A stretch of 64,000 bases of DNA. It comes from Arthrinium phaeospermum. Lineage: Eukaryota > Ascomycota > Sordariomycetes > Amphisphaeriales > Apiosporaceae. This document shows positions 53,988 through 64,000 of this stretch, piece after piece (position 1 is the stretch's first letter; each line of letters starts with the position of its first letter). The translations under genes and the position numbers were made by a program. Location: NCBI GenBank assembly GCA_006503535.1, contig QYRS01000014.1, forward strand, positions 868,001-932,000, written 5' to 3'. Under the pieces are notes generated by a model. It was not told where the DNA came from. It did not search any database and saw only the letters and a program-made list of their open reading frames with translations.

Positions 53988-55573
53988 CTACAACACCCAG
54001 CTTCGAGCGGGTAGCGAAATCAAGGTGCATTTCTACCCTCGTCCCGGTGGTGAGGACGCTCCAGACAATGAGGAAGACGACTTTCGCTTTTGGAAAGCGG
54101 AGATTCGGTCATTGGACGCACCATCCATGTTTCGACACGACAGTAGTGTCAGCAGTCAGCAATGGGTTCAACTTCGTAAGTACCAACCAAACTTTCTGCT
54201 TTTCCATTCCGGTTTCACTTTTGCTGACTCTTTCCGTTCTTCCCGTTAGGTGTCTACCGCGCGAGTGCAGATGCAAGCGGTCAAAGGGCCATCATGCATT
54301 ACCATCGGGTCCCCACCGAGTGCCCACCGAGGGATCCCTGAAACCCTCGACAAAGCATGTGGATGTTTACCTGTCCGTCGGCAACGTGTCAAGCACTGTC
54401 GAAGACCTGTTCTCAGCCAACAGGTACATGCTGCGTCTGCAAGGCGTCCGTGTCTACGACGCCGACGACGATCGAGCTCAGATTGAGATGCCCGCTCCCG
54501 AGAAGCCGGTTAGGAACAAGGAGTATTCCTTGGACGAGCTGGACCCAGCCTATGTCCACCCGAGTGGCGAATTCGTCCCTGACGTCGAGAGCAGTGCAAG
54601 CATGCACGCGGTCCTCGCGGGCCACGGCATGAAGGCAGAAGACGCTGTCATGCAAAACTGGCTCGAGGGCCAAGGATACAAGGACCAGGCCACCCTCGTC
54701 GACACTGAGAAGTACGATCGTGTGGTAGACACTGACTACCATCATCCATCCACTCCACATGTCTGCACGCAACAGAAGCGGGAGAACATGCATGCCTTCT
54801 TGGTCAACAATGGAATGATGCGAGAGAACGCGGTTCGCTTCGATTGGCTGAAGGGCGTGTCCGATGAGAGCTTGAATCTTTTTGACGGAGCAGACAACCA
54901 GGTCGATGACCAGACGTTCAATCGACTAGTGCACGTTCTGCGCAACGTTTGGAACAACATCCTTGCCATCCAGGGCCCCCCTGGCACTGGCAAATCCTAC
55001 ATCGTGGTCCTGATCGCGATGTTACGATCGATGCTTGGTTCCCGTGTCGTGATGTCGGCACACAGCAACGGCGCCACAAGCGCGCTCAAGAAAACGCTCA
55101 ACCTTGTCCTGCCTTTCATTGCCGATGGCGCACCAGTCCCACTGGCTGGCTGTGCTAGTACAAAACATCAGCACCCGCTCCTACGAGTCCATCGTCTACC
55201 TTCGCCGCTGGGAGCAGGCTGAGCAGACTGGCGAGCCCATGCCGGACTAGAAGTTCAGCACCGTCTCGTCCAAGTCTGCCAACTGGCAGTTTGAGGGCAG
55301 CGTCGCCTACTGGAGCATGCTGTGTCTTGGCCGCCTGAAGATGACCAAGCAGGATGGCCCCAACGTCCGAGCTGCCTGTCGTGTGCTGAGGCAGGACCCC
55401 GCCATCATCTTTCTTCTTCTTTCTTCTTTCTTTTTTTTCGATTCGTACCAGAGTCGAGGATCTTCTTGCGACCAGCTGGGACAACGCCACTGGCGGCCGG
55501 GATCTTCGGCAGCTGCTATTACCTTCAACGCTGGGAGAAGGCAGACAAGGATGGTGAGCCGATGCCGGAATAG
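53983..55573 (+). pseudogene. Helicase copy S5c: N-region to motif Ia, intact Walker A, two in-frame TAG
   Basis: LYNTQLRAGSEIKVHFYPRP, FWKAEIRSLDAPSMF, the family's phase-1 intron (donor gtaagt after CAACTTC, about 54176), VYRASADASGQRAIM, then after a shift STKHVDVYLSVGNVSSTVED, FSANRYMLRLQGVRVYDADD, VRNKEYSLDELDPAYVHP. Two 40-residue repeats follow (MHAVLAGHGMKAEDAVMQNW and MHAFLVNNGMMRENAVRFDW). Then an intact Walker A IQGPPGTGKSY, motif Ia VVMSAHSNGATSA, a shift, SYESIVYLRRWEQAEQTG, TAG (55248-55250), KFSTVSSKSANWQF. A poly-T-rich break (55410-55440) leads to a second partial copy of the pre-TAG part (YYLQRWEKADKDGEPMPE) and a second TAG (55571-55573). Motif II onward is absent. Confidence 0.6.
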
Positions 55574-55587
55574 GAGTTCAGCAGCAC

Positions 55588-55776
55588 CGTCGCATCGATG
55601 ACACTCAGAATCGTGTCAACGTCGTCATGGAGCGCGTGCTCGCGGTCCAGGACCGCGTCAATACGGTCCAGGAGATGGTAATCAATGTCGGCGAGCGTCT
55701 CCACGACGCTGTCGAGGACCTTTACGAGGTCATCGCCAACGTTGTGGACACCGTTCTCAGTCGCCGTCAGGGTTAA
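55588..55776 (+). pseudogene. Coiled-coil protein 3' end
   Basis: Frame of 62 codons ending in TAA: RRIDDTQNRVNVVMERVLAV, QDRVNTVQEMVINVGERLHD, AVEDLYEVIANVVDTVL. Regular hydrophobic spacing indicates a coiled coil ending in a hydrophobic helix, like the protein at 38170-38636. It is joined in a different frame to the helicase fragment a few bases after its second TAG, so its own 5' part is missing. Confidence 0.4.
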
Positions 55777-58700
55777 TAAGCACAATTTGGGGAAGACAAA
55801 TTGAGAAGTTAGTCACTTGCTCTCCACTGATGAGAGCATATAAGGAACTGGCATGGCCTGAATGAATGAGGTTCGTCAATTGAGAACTACTTTGTGTTCT
55901 GTGCCCCTGCTTGTGATGTGCTCGTGATGAATCTATGGAGTTCTGGCCTGCTTTCCACTTCTTCGCTCCCAGATCGGCTGCAAATTGGGCAGGTAAAGAA
56001 TTGCCCTCAGTATCTGCCTACCGTCTTGGATATGGAGGGCACATCGCTGATATGACTGAGTTCGTCAGGTGTAATTTGGCGATTTTTCCCGCTGAGTAAT
56101 GTTCCCTGGTCCGGTTTTTGAAAAAGACGAAAGTAGAACCCGGCGTCATTTGAAAAGGAGACGATTCTTTCCACGAGTGTCGGTTGATCTCAAGTTCAAA
56201 TGTGCTTTTGTCTATTACCGGCTGGTATTCTCATCGCCTTCCAGTGTCTGCTTCTCGTCAAGGCTAACCGGCTTGTGTACCCTTTTAGTTTCTTCGCCGT
56301 AACTCTGCACGAACCTTCAAGGCTACTCTGTCGCGTCTTCCTATCCTGTGGATGGGGGCGCCAGATTACCAGCGCCGTCCGGCTTTACAAGTATGACATG
56401 ATCCCGTCCCCCGACGCCGGCGACTGCCGCTTCCTTCTAGTCTACTACAAGCGCGCCGCAACCGTCGCCGTCGCCGCCTACCTGATCACCGAGCAAAAGC
56501 CGATCTGCTCATCTAGGAGTAGGCTAGTCAGAGGAAACGCCTGGGTGACCAGAGCTACGCCGCGGCCGCCACCTATGCCGACAAGGGGGCTAATGCCCCC
56601 TCTGGTGAGCCCTTCGCCGTCGATGTTGCCGCCGCCGCCGAACGAGCAGGAGAGGGAGTGTCCCCCGTACTCGGCGTGAGGTCGTGGAGGGCTCCCGGAC
56701 TTTCGACGCTAGGCGCTTTCGTTGTTGTACGTCAGGCTACTGCCTGTTTCTTTCGTCCGAGAGCCTAGTGGACATGGAGGTCATGAAAAGCCAGGACATG
56801 GAGGTCATCTCGGAAATCCCAAATACTTCACGAACACTGCTTGCAATCCCCAAAACTCCAACCTAGGTATCATGGAAACGACAGACAGCGGGTCCTCTTG
56901 CAGGCCAAGGCTTGGTTCCCTGGCAGGGACTGTTTGATGTGGTTACAGGGCGGCCTGTCATGGGTGTCTGTGTCGAAATTTGGTGGAAAGTGCTTCTTTT
57001 GTTGCCGACATATGTATGTTTGTCTCAGGGACGCGCGTGGCCTCGGCCAATGGAGACGATGTCCGGGCGCCGGCGGTGGGTTTCGAGGACGCGGCCCCAG
57101 GCGCGGTCTTTGCGGCACTTGCTGCGATCGAAGGGGCCGCTGTTCTTGGAGCGAGGGGCGCTTTCCACGACGATGCCGTTTTCGGAGTCCAAGGACGGGA
57201 AGTCGTTGACAGTCAGTGTTGGGCAACCAAGCACCCTACCAATAGTTGCTTTTCATTAGTTAACACATAGATCGGTGTATTTAGTTTCCGCACAGGCTGT
57301 ACACCAGCCAGTTTCGACAATCAACCAACTCTTCGACCAGTAGTTGGTTGAGAAAATCGTGGCCCTGGTCGGTTGACGAGAATATTGGTCGGTTGAGTGA
57401 CCACACTGGCCGACTTCATCTTGAAAAGAATACATGAGGTTCCAACTAAAGGGCTATATGTACTATTTGCAGAAACGCCAGCCGCACCACCAGCCTGGCC
57501 AAGTCAAGCCTCCAAGAAGCCGACGCCCACTAAAACCTCCCAGCCGCCACGCCCGTCCCATCCGAGCCTCGGAACCCCTTCAGCCCGCCCCCCCGCTTCC
57601 GGCCCGGGGCCCCTTTGGTTTTTCCGTCTCGATGCAGATGGGGGCCAGTCAAAGACTGTGCAATTGTGGCCACTTCGTTGGGGGCCAGTCGGAATACCGC
57701 GGCGCGGGCGAAGCCTGCCCGGCGACGGCGCTCGGCACAATGCCGCTGGTGCCGACTATCCGGTTTTCGAGCCGCCGCGCCCTCGTTGGGGCCGGCGTCG
57801 AAGATGGGTGGTGGTCTCGGATGATCCGCTCGACCGCGTTGATGGCGCAAGTCTTGCATGCCGACGAAGCTCTAGAGCCAACCTTGATTCCATGAGCCCC
57901 TCGGGCGATGCTACAGAGAACGGGTCGCGGCAGACTAGACCTGGAAGAAACACACAATAATGACACCACTGCGGGTTCCAGTTACACTGCGCACCAGTTA
58001 CACCGCCGTGCACTGGCAGGGTCTGTAGACCCGCCGCAGCCCCGTACATCCCCGAGTGTGGTTCGAGAAAAAGACCAGCCTCGCAGTTGGGATAGACCCC
58101 CTTATCAAGGCGCCCTGACGGGCTGACAGATGGCGCGAGATGCAAGAGCCCTCGAACTCTCAGTCGTTTAATATTCCAATGGCATATGCGCATGCGGCCT
58201 CCTCTGTTGACACGTCATTATATATTGTCATCGTCAACTGGCTAGAAATCGTCAATACTCCTATCCCTATTTTTCAACGACAGGAACAGAAACCAAGATT
58301 TCTGACAGTCCACATATTCACCAACATTGCTGAAAATGAACGTCATCAGCAGCATCTTTTCTCGTCATTTCAGTAGTCACTGCTCCCGCTCACTTGCGCT
58401 CGGCTGCTTTGCACTGGTCAAGCCAGGAGGAAAAGCGAAAGAGGAGCCTCATCAATCGTGAATAGGAAACGCTGATCTCGGGGTTTGCTAGCCAACGCCA
58501 GAGCTGCAGTATGCTGCCACCTCTGAGTACGCATACAACTCGCTGTAGTCCTGATCCAAAGAGACCACTCCGGTGGGTCCATCCACGAATCCTCACTATG
58601 CAACATTTCAGCCGAGTGCCTGATAAGCAATGATGCCGGGGTATTGCCGCTGAGTCGTTACCCCGGCCGAAATTACGATTCCCGCGCCTGGCAGGATAAG

Positions 58701-61700
58701 ACTTGGGCTAGAGTCCCGAGAGCAACAGACAAGCTAGGAACTATCGTACCACCAGTTCAATGCAGTTCATAATCACTGTGGCCAGCTGCGGATTGTTCAT
58801 GCAGAGTCTGGGCCACTGGCAGAACCCCGAGGCAAGAAATGTGTACAGGCCCCCTAGTATGTATCCTGAGCCCTCTAATGACCTTGAAATGTTTTGTGGC
58901 CGTCATTTCCTCATTTAGATAGACAAGAAACTCGGAAAGAGGGCTTGGCATGCACTGAAAGTGTAAATGTTGATCAAGAGTATCAGGAAAGGGGGCGGCT
59001 TGATTCGGTATCAAGGAGACTCTTTCCTAGGATACGAAACGTATGCAGGACATTTCAGGGGTACTCCATGCCCGACCTTCGTTTATTGGTGTAGATATTC
59101 ACAGGAATGCATCAGAATGATAGCATCACAGCAGTGCATAGGTTCAACGTAGAAAAACAACCACCAAGTCCCGCCAGCCTGGCGGCCTTTTGACAGGGCC
59201 TCCTTTTCTCAGAATGCATCAAGACAGGAGCACAGAACAGGGCGTCGAGTCCTTGCTCTAGATTCTATCTACATGTTCTGAGCTACAGTCTGCGGAACAT
59301 CAGCAACCCCCAAACATAGATTTCCCAATCTTGATAAATTCCCAGCGACGTACGAACACGCGAGGCCTGAAAAACTAGAACTCATACGCTGATTTCAAAC
59401 AGTGTTGCCCTAACTATTAGATTCTCACGACTGTAGGCACATGAATCTTCGGTCATCCACTCAAAGAGACAATGGAAAATGCGGATGCTGCGGGGAAAAA
59501 CCTTTACGCCCCCAATGGCGATGGGACGAAACATGGACATCCGTACTCAGCCTATGCCTCCGACTGGGCCAGAAGGTTTCAGGTACTTTGGTATCTACGG
59601 CAAGCGCCCAAGATCAAGAGCCGCCAGAGACCGCGTCAACGCCGGCGAACAGGATGGTGCAAAACCCATACACCATAGAGAAAGGCACGAACGGCAGGCG
59701 CCCAAGAATGTTTGCACGAATTCAAGTGTACCACCGTCAAGCTTTCTGATACAGAACCGCCGCCAAAGGCAGCCCGGGATTGGCCGCTGCTGAAATAAGC
59801 TGGAAAACGCCGTACTTGGGCCCAAATTCGCTGAATCCCATCACAGGCTCCGGGAAGCAACCGCCCGCAGCCAGAAAGAGCAAGACACTATAGCAGGCGA
59901 GCACCAAAAGGGGCGTCGAATGTTCTGGGGAGATTCCTAGGCTTGTCCACCCAGACCAAAGATGCGACAAAAATGGGGCAGACCGAGAGCAACCGGTTTC
60001 CTTTTGCGAAGGTGTGCTGTGATCGTTGCAAAGAGAGCTTCGGGACAAGAGCTTCGACTGAGACCGGCCCAGTGATGGAGTTTGGCGCAGGTGCAGCATC
60101 TGAGCTTTCTAAGTATTGAGGTTTGAGATGAGCTGCCAAAAACGTGATTGCGGGGGTGAATCCCTCTCCAAAGCCCAAAAGTCCAAGCCCTTGAACGGAT
60201 CTAGTGGGGAGAGACAGTGTGTAAATATTCCATGTATCTGAAGTCTAGGCCACCATAGCCAGTGGAAGCAGCGTTGCTGTGGCGGCGGGAAGCGAGAATG
60301 CAGTGGGTGGTGGCAAGTTGAATTGGCTGTATTCTGCAATCCTGAACGCGGGCTCACGAGAGGCACCCCAGGGCACGCCCAGAGAAGCATCCACTCAGCA
60401 GGCTAGACCTGAGGGCTCCATCGTTGACGGACAGACACTTACCAATTGAGTTGGTGCAGCAGGGGCGCTGCAGTAGTAGAGGGGTTGTCGAATGGCAGAA
60501 TGAGGTGGGTGGGAAACGATTTGACAATGGCTCGTGGTGTTGAGTCGGGAATGGAAAAGCATGGAAGAAGCAATGATGAGAATTGGGTCAAGTCTGCGGC
60601 CCTGCCATGTCTTCAAGGTCAATTCGCCTAAGGCCGATTCCTCGTCCAGTACATGCCCTTGGACCGGAAAACCGAAGGAGTGGTTTTGCAGTGGTTCGTG
60701 GATGGAGGCAGTTCTCCTTTTGCCGGTCCCCTTTTCGATGCAATGTCGCAAGAGCATTCCCGTGACCATAGGCCTTCTAAATGGGCACCGTTACCATCTG
60801 GGCTTACAGTTACCAATTGCAGTCGGTATTTGTCATGAGATTGCGGATGGGCGGTCTCCTCCTGTCTGAATGCCCGGTCGCGAATTGGCGTTGTCACTGC
60901 GCCATGGGCAGCTCTGCATGGACGTAGCGATAGCGAAACATACTGGGCGGTGTCTCGTGCATTTCTTCCTTTCCTGCCAACGTCATGACTTCCTGGTCGG
61001 ATCTATACGCGAGCTCTCTTCCTTGCTGGCCCGGACTCCGGCTCCGGGTTTCCGGGCTCATTCCGGAAATTCGGTCCCGTCCCCGTATAGCGTCAGCAGA
61101 GAGTCCGCCGGCAGCCTTGGTCATGAACGCGCGCGTCAGACCTGTAGGGGAATGTCGAATGTCTGGTCCTGGCAATGGATTGGAACGAACCCCGGAGCTT
61201 CTGTTTGGAAATCATAAGACCGCGGGTGTAATCCCGAGTTTTCCGCTCATGGCACGCAAAATGATACTTGCTTCTTGTGTAGCATGGGCTTGTAGACCCC
61301 ATAAGGCTAAAGTCGTCAGGGGTAAATGAAATCTCAGGATTGTTACTTCTTCCGGGATGGTCCGTTGCCTTTTCGGGCACCTTGGGTTTCCCGGGTCTGG
61401 AAAGTGGCTCATGGAAGCGGGACGATGGAGTTCTCATGGGAAACCCACTGTGGTGCAGCAGCTACTGGTATTTCTCCATTCGCAAGCTTTGCCCGATCAC
61501 TGAAGTCAGATAAACCTTCAAATCAAATTGAGGGGCAGCAATAGAAGCCCCGGGGACGAACTCGACCCCGAAGGCCCCCGAAGAAAAGGAAAGGAGCCCC
61601 TGAATATTTTCGTTGCGGGGTTTCGCCCGTGCGGGTGGAAACTTGAAACCCTCGAGCTTTCTGTCACCGAAAACCGTCGGCACCAGCTGATGTTCCCGGG

Positions 61701-63736
61701 GCATCATCCCGGCGTGAAAGAAACGCCCACGTGAATTACAAGCTGTTGAAACACGGCTGGCGGTGGGATTGTGCTGTCATTGGGGTGCTCGGGTGGGTTT
61801 GTGCGAACTTGACGAATGTATGTTGGTGAAAACGGGCGTGGGCATTTCGGAACTGCTCCCGCATCGCAGCCTCGTTATTTCCCGTACCTATTTCAAAACA
61901 CGGCGCGAAACGACGTCAAGACTCTGTATCTCCTTCACATGGAAAGAGACCCAGCTATCAGTGAGCCCAGTGACCCGCGGATTCCCCCTGAAATGCGTTT
62001 CCCCTCGACCGGTCAATGAGTGTGATTCCGCATGGTATTTCCAATGTTGGGCCCAAACTCCGAGACAGAGTCAATGCCTATAAAGTAAAGTAAGCATAGA
62101 ATCAGGACAAACGGGCCTGGCATGCCTGGGGTTCGATTCCACGAGGTGTGGCCGGCTCTGGCGCATGTTTTAACCCCGTCACATGATGGGGGAAACGGCT
62201 AGCGCCGGGCTGACTGGAGATGTCAATTGCGATATTATCTGCAGCACCCACGGCAATTCCGAAAGCCTGGACTCGTATAACATCAAGGGAAGGTTCAAGC
62301 AATAGAGATTATTCATCATTCGTGGTAGTATTTGGATTGGATGATATTCTATATTTATCTTCGTCCTATGCGAAGATCGAAATCTGGCGCCATCTGATGT
62401 TGCATATTTGGAGAAAACGCAGTCCAAACTGGCTATTTCTAGTCCGCTGTCGTCTGGCAAGGTGCTAATTGATAGCGCACCGCCGAAAGATACCTTGCTG
62501 GCGTGCCATAACGCCTGCTATGGCCCATCCCCCGTTCCGGGTACCACGAGATTTCCCCAGCCCCAGCCGTTCAGAAGTCAACGAGGGATGCCTGGCAATG
62601 AAGTAGACATGACGGAAAAGCTACAGAAACACACCGTAACCCCGGGTTGCCTGGATACGAAACTGCGGCCACGGATAGCCTGCGTTTGCATTTCCAACCT
62701 GCCCCGCGCCGAAAGACTCCTGCACAAAGCCTGCCGCAATCCCGGCCGAGAAAGGCCGGGGCGAAATATCATCAAGCGCGGCCGGGCCCAGAAACATAAC
62801 TTTCCGGACAACCCCCGCCCCAGACTTTGTTTCCAGCAAATCTCCTTGATTAGATGATGACGCAGCCCCAAAATGACTCGGATCGGCCCGTCCCATCACG
62901 AGATCTCAAGTCACGATAGTTTGGGGCAGAGGTTTCAACATATAGCCATCCCAAATATCAGATGAACGCCAACTCCCTGGGCCGCAACAAACTGCCAACG
63001 GTTTGTCCATGATCCAAAGACTATGCATCGCTAAAATCAAGTCAATCGGCCCAGCCAATACCGAGATTGCCGCCCCCTGGCTAATTAGAGCGCCGTTCCT
63101 GCCACCACAGCAAACCCAAAACAAGAGACTCCCTGACCACAAACGATATTGCCGGAGCATCTGCAGCCTCGAGAGAGTATCCGGCCCTGAAATCAGCTGA
63201 ATCGGTCAATCCGGTCAAGAGATATTCGCCCCCGAGAAACCGACGACGGTTTTCGCCAGCGAGTTGCATTCAAATATAAAATTTCGAAGCTGCTCCTTGG
63301 CTACAATAGAACTTACATGAGCATTGCAAGGTCCGAAAGAGCATGCTGCCGTAGTGTGATGTTGATTGGGTCACTGAGTCACGATATTCAGCGAGGTTTC
63401 GATTCTATGCGGTTTCGGCCACCGCGGCTGATTCCCCATACGAACTTTCAAACGGGTGTACGGACCAGAAAAGCTGTCCCAAACGTATCTCCAGCCCTGG
63501 ATGAACATGCGAACCCGAGACGGTGTCAATTGGCGGACTGATTTGCAGGATTTCGCTCGGTTTCGCCCCCATACGCGGTTTCGACCAACGCAGCAAACCC
63601 TACATACGAAGTTCCAGCCATATTCCCTGGGCAAACCGACTGGGGCACAAGGTCTTGAATCCCCTATAGTACATACAACGCCAAAGTGGCGTCAACCGAC
63701 ATACCTAGTCGCGATATTCAGCACAGTTTCGGCCCC
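55777..63736. other. 8 kb gene-poor region, only doubtful ORFs
   Basis: I see no gene I can support. Coding-like patches without a full frame: 56390-56690 plus (GDQSYAAAATYADKGANAPS in one frame), 57025-57234 minus (VNDFPSLDSENGIVVESAP), 59740-60420 minus (GEGFTPAITFLAAHLKPQY, possibly a transporter remnant), 62621-62899 minus (ETKSGAGVVRKVMFLGPAAL). None can be joined with confidence. There is no strong RIP signature, so decay here is different from that in the transposon at 3692-5611. Confidence 0.35.
57321..57351. repeat. Perfect 10-bp inverted repeat with 11-nt loop
   Basis: TCAACCAACT (57321-57330) and AGTTGGTTGA (57342-57351). Two further GGTCGGTTGA words follow within 50 bp in direct orientation. 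Could be an operator-like palindrome or a transposon end remnant; nothing else supports either. Confidence 0.4.
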
Positions 63737-63790
63737 ATGTGCGGTTTGGGCCAGCGCGGCAGAATTCGGAAAGCGGCATTTCAAACTGAA
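63381..63790. repeat. Three diverged copies of a ~75-bp repeat
   Basis: Units at about 63381-63455, 63547-63620 and 63711-63790, each with a (G/C)GGTTTCG(n)CCAT.(C/T)GCGGTTT core followed by CCA.CGC(G/A)GC. Spacing is about 165 bp. Units 1 and 3 also share GCGATATTCAGC or ACGATATTCAGC at the left. The last unit overlaps the start of the edge gene. Confidence 0.5.
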
Positions 63791-64000
63791 TCCTGGCCGC
63801 AAAAGCTTTTGCACAAAGCACTCAGCGCCAATTTCCAGGACCTGGATAACGTCAAATCCACTCCTGAGCTCACCTACCAGGAAATGGAGACGGCATTCCG
63901 CAACCAAGAGACGGAGTGTACCCCTTCGCGGCCGGGCGTCGAGAAGCCCGCCACGCTCGGCTCACTGACTGATATGGACTTCCAGGGCAACCTGGAAAAT
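63737..64000 (+). CDS. 5' part of an unidentified gene running off the right edge
   Basis: An ATG at 63737 opens a frame that stays open for 88 codons to the last base. The first about 20 residues are basic and lie in the repeat. From WPQKLLHKALSANFQDLD the sequence looks protein-like, polar and helical (PELTYQEMETAFRNQE, TLGSLTDMDFQGNLEN). No motif recognised. The true exon start could lie further downstream. Confidence 0.35.
   Translation, partial: MCGLGQRGRIRKAAFQTESWPQKLLHKALSANFQDLDNVKSTPELTYQEMETAFRNQETECTPSRPGVEKPATLGSLTDMDFQGNLEN

Noticed and set aside
62100..62175. Possible tRNA (GGTTCGATTCC box)
   Set aside because: The B-box-like word is present, but the T-arm does not pair and no acceptor stem or anticodon arm can be drawn; similar words near 22905 and 28010 also fail.

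Overview
The window reads as nuclear DNA of a filamentous ascomycete (Pezizomycotina). Introns are short (45-92 bp) with GTRAGT donors, CTAAC/CTGAC-type branch sites and YAG acceptors. Tryptophan synthase is a single alpha-beta fusion, secreted proteins carry Kex2-type KR sites, and one transposon has been turned almost completely AT-rich in the way repeat-induced point mutation (RIP) does. I could not assign a species.

Left part (1-30 kb) is ordinary chromosome with mostly intact genes. In order: the 5' part of a membrane protein gene (minus); a small secreted protein; a RIP-mutated Tc1/mariner-type element with clean 45-bp terminal inverted repeats and TA target duplication; a HAD/terpene-cyclase fusion gene (AstC type); a secreted precursor cut by 12 Kex2 sites into repeated short peptides; a hypothetical gene; mitochondrial aspartate aminotransferase (with a 3-nt and a 10-nt exon); a coiled-coil hypothetical gene divergent from mitochondrial ribosomal protein bL28; tryptophan synthase; a serine carboxypeptidase (S10); two tail-to-tail DUF3669-like (kinase-like) genes; a hypothetical gene; an MFS transporter.

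Middle part (30.5-56 kb) is accessory and mostly broken. It holds at least four copies or part-copies of one modular gene family: an N-terminal beta-rich region plus a UPF1-like superfamily 1 helicase motor; a separate 'DomN-DomM-C48/Ulp1-like' gene; and small coiled-coil proteins, one with a collagen-like Gly-X-Y run. The modules occur in both orientations, in changed orders, and joined at odd points, yet keep the same introns at the same phases. Five separate copies of one helicase stretch keep an in-frame TAG at exactly the same place while the protein sequence is conserved on both sides.

Right part (56-64 kb) is gene-poor. I see only unconvincing ORFs, a hairpin, a threefold 75-bp repeat and a gene entering at the right edge.

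Several frame breaks fall in homopolymers, including one in the otherwise perfect tryptophan synthase gene. Some broken frames may therefore be assembly errors and not real mutations.
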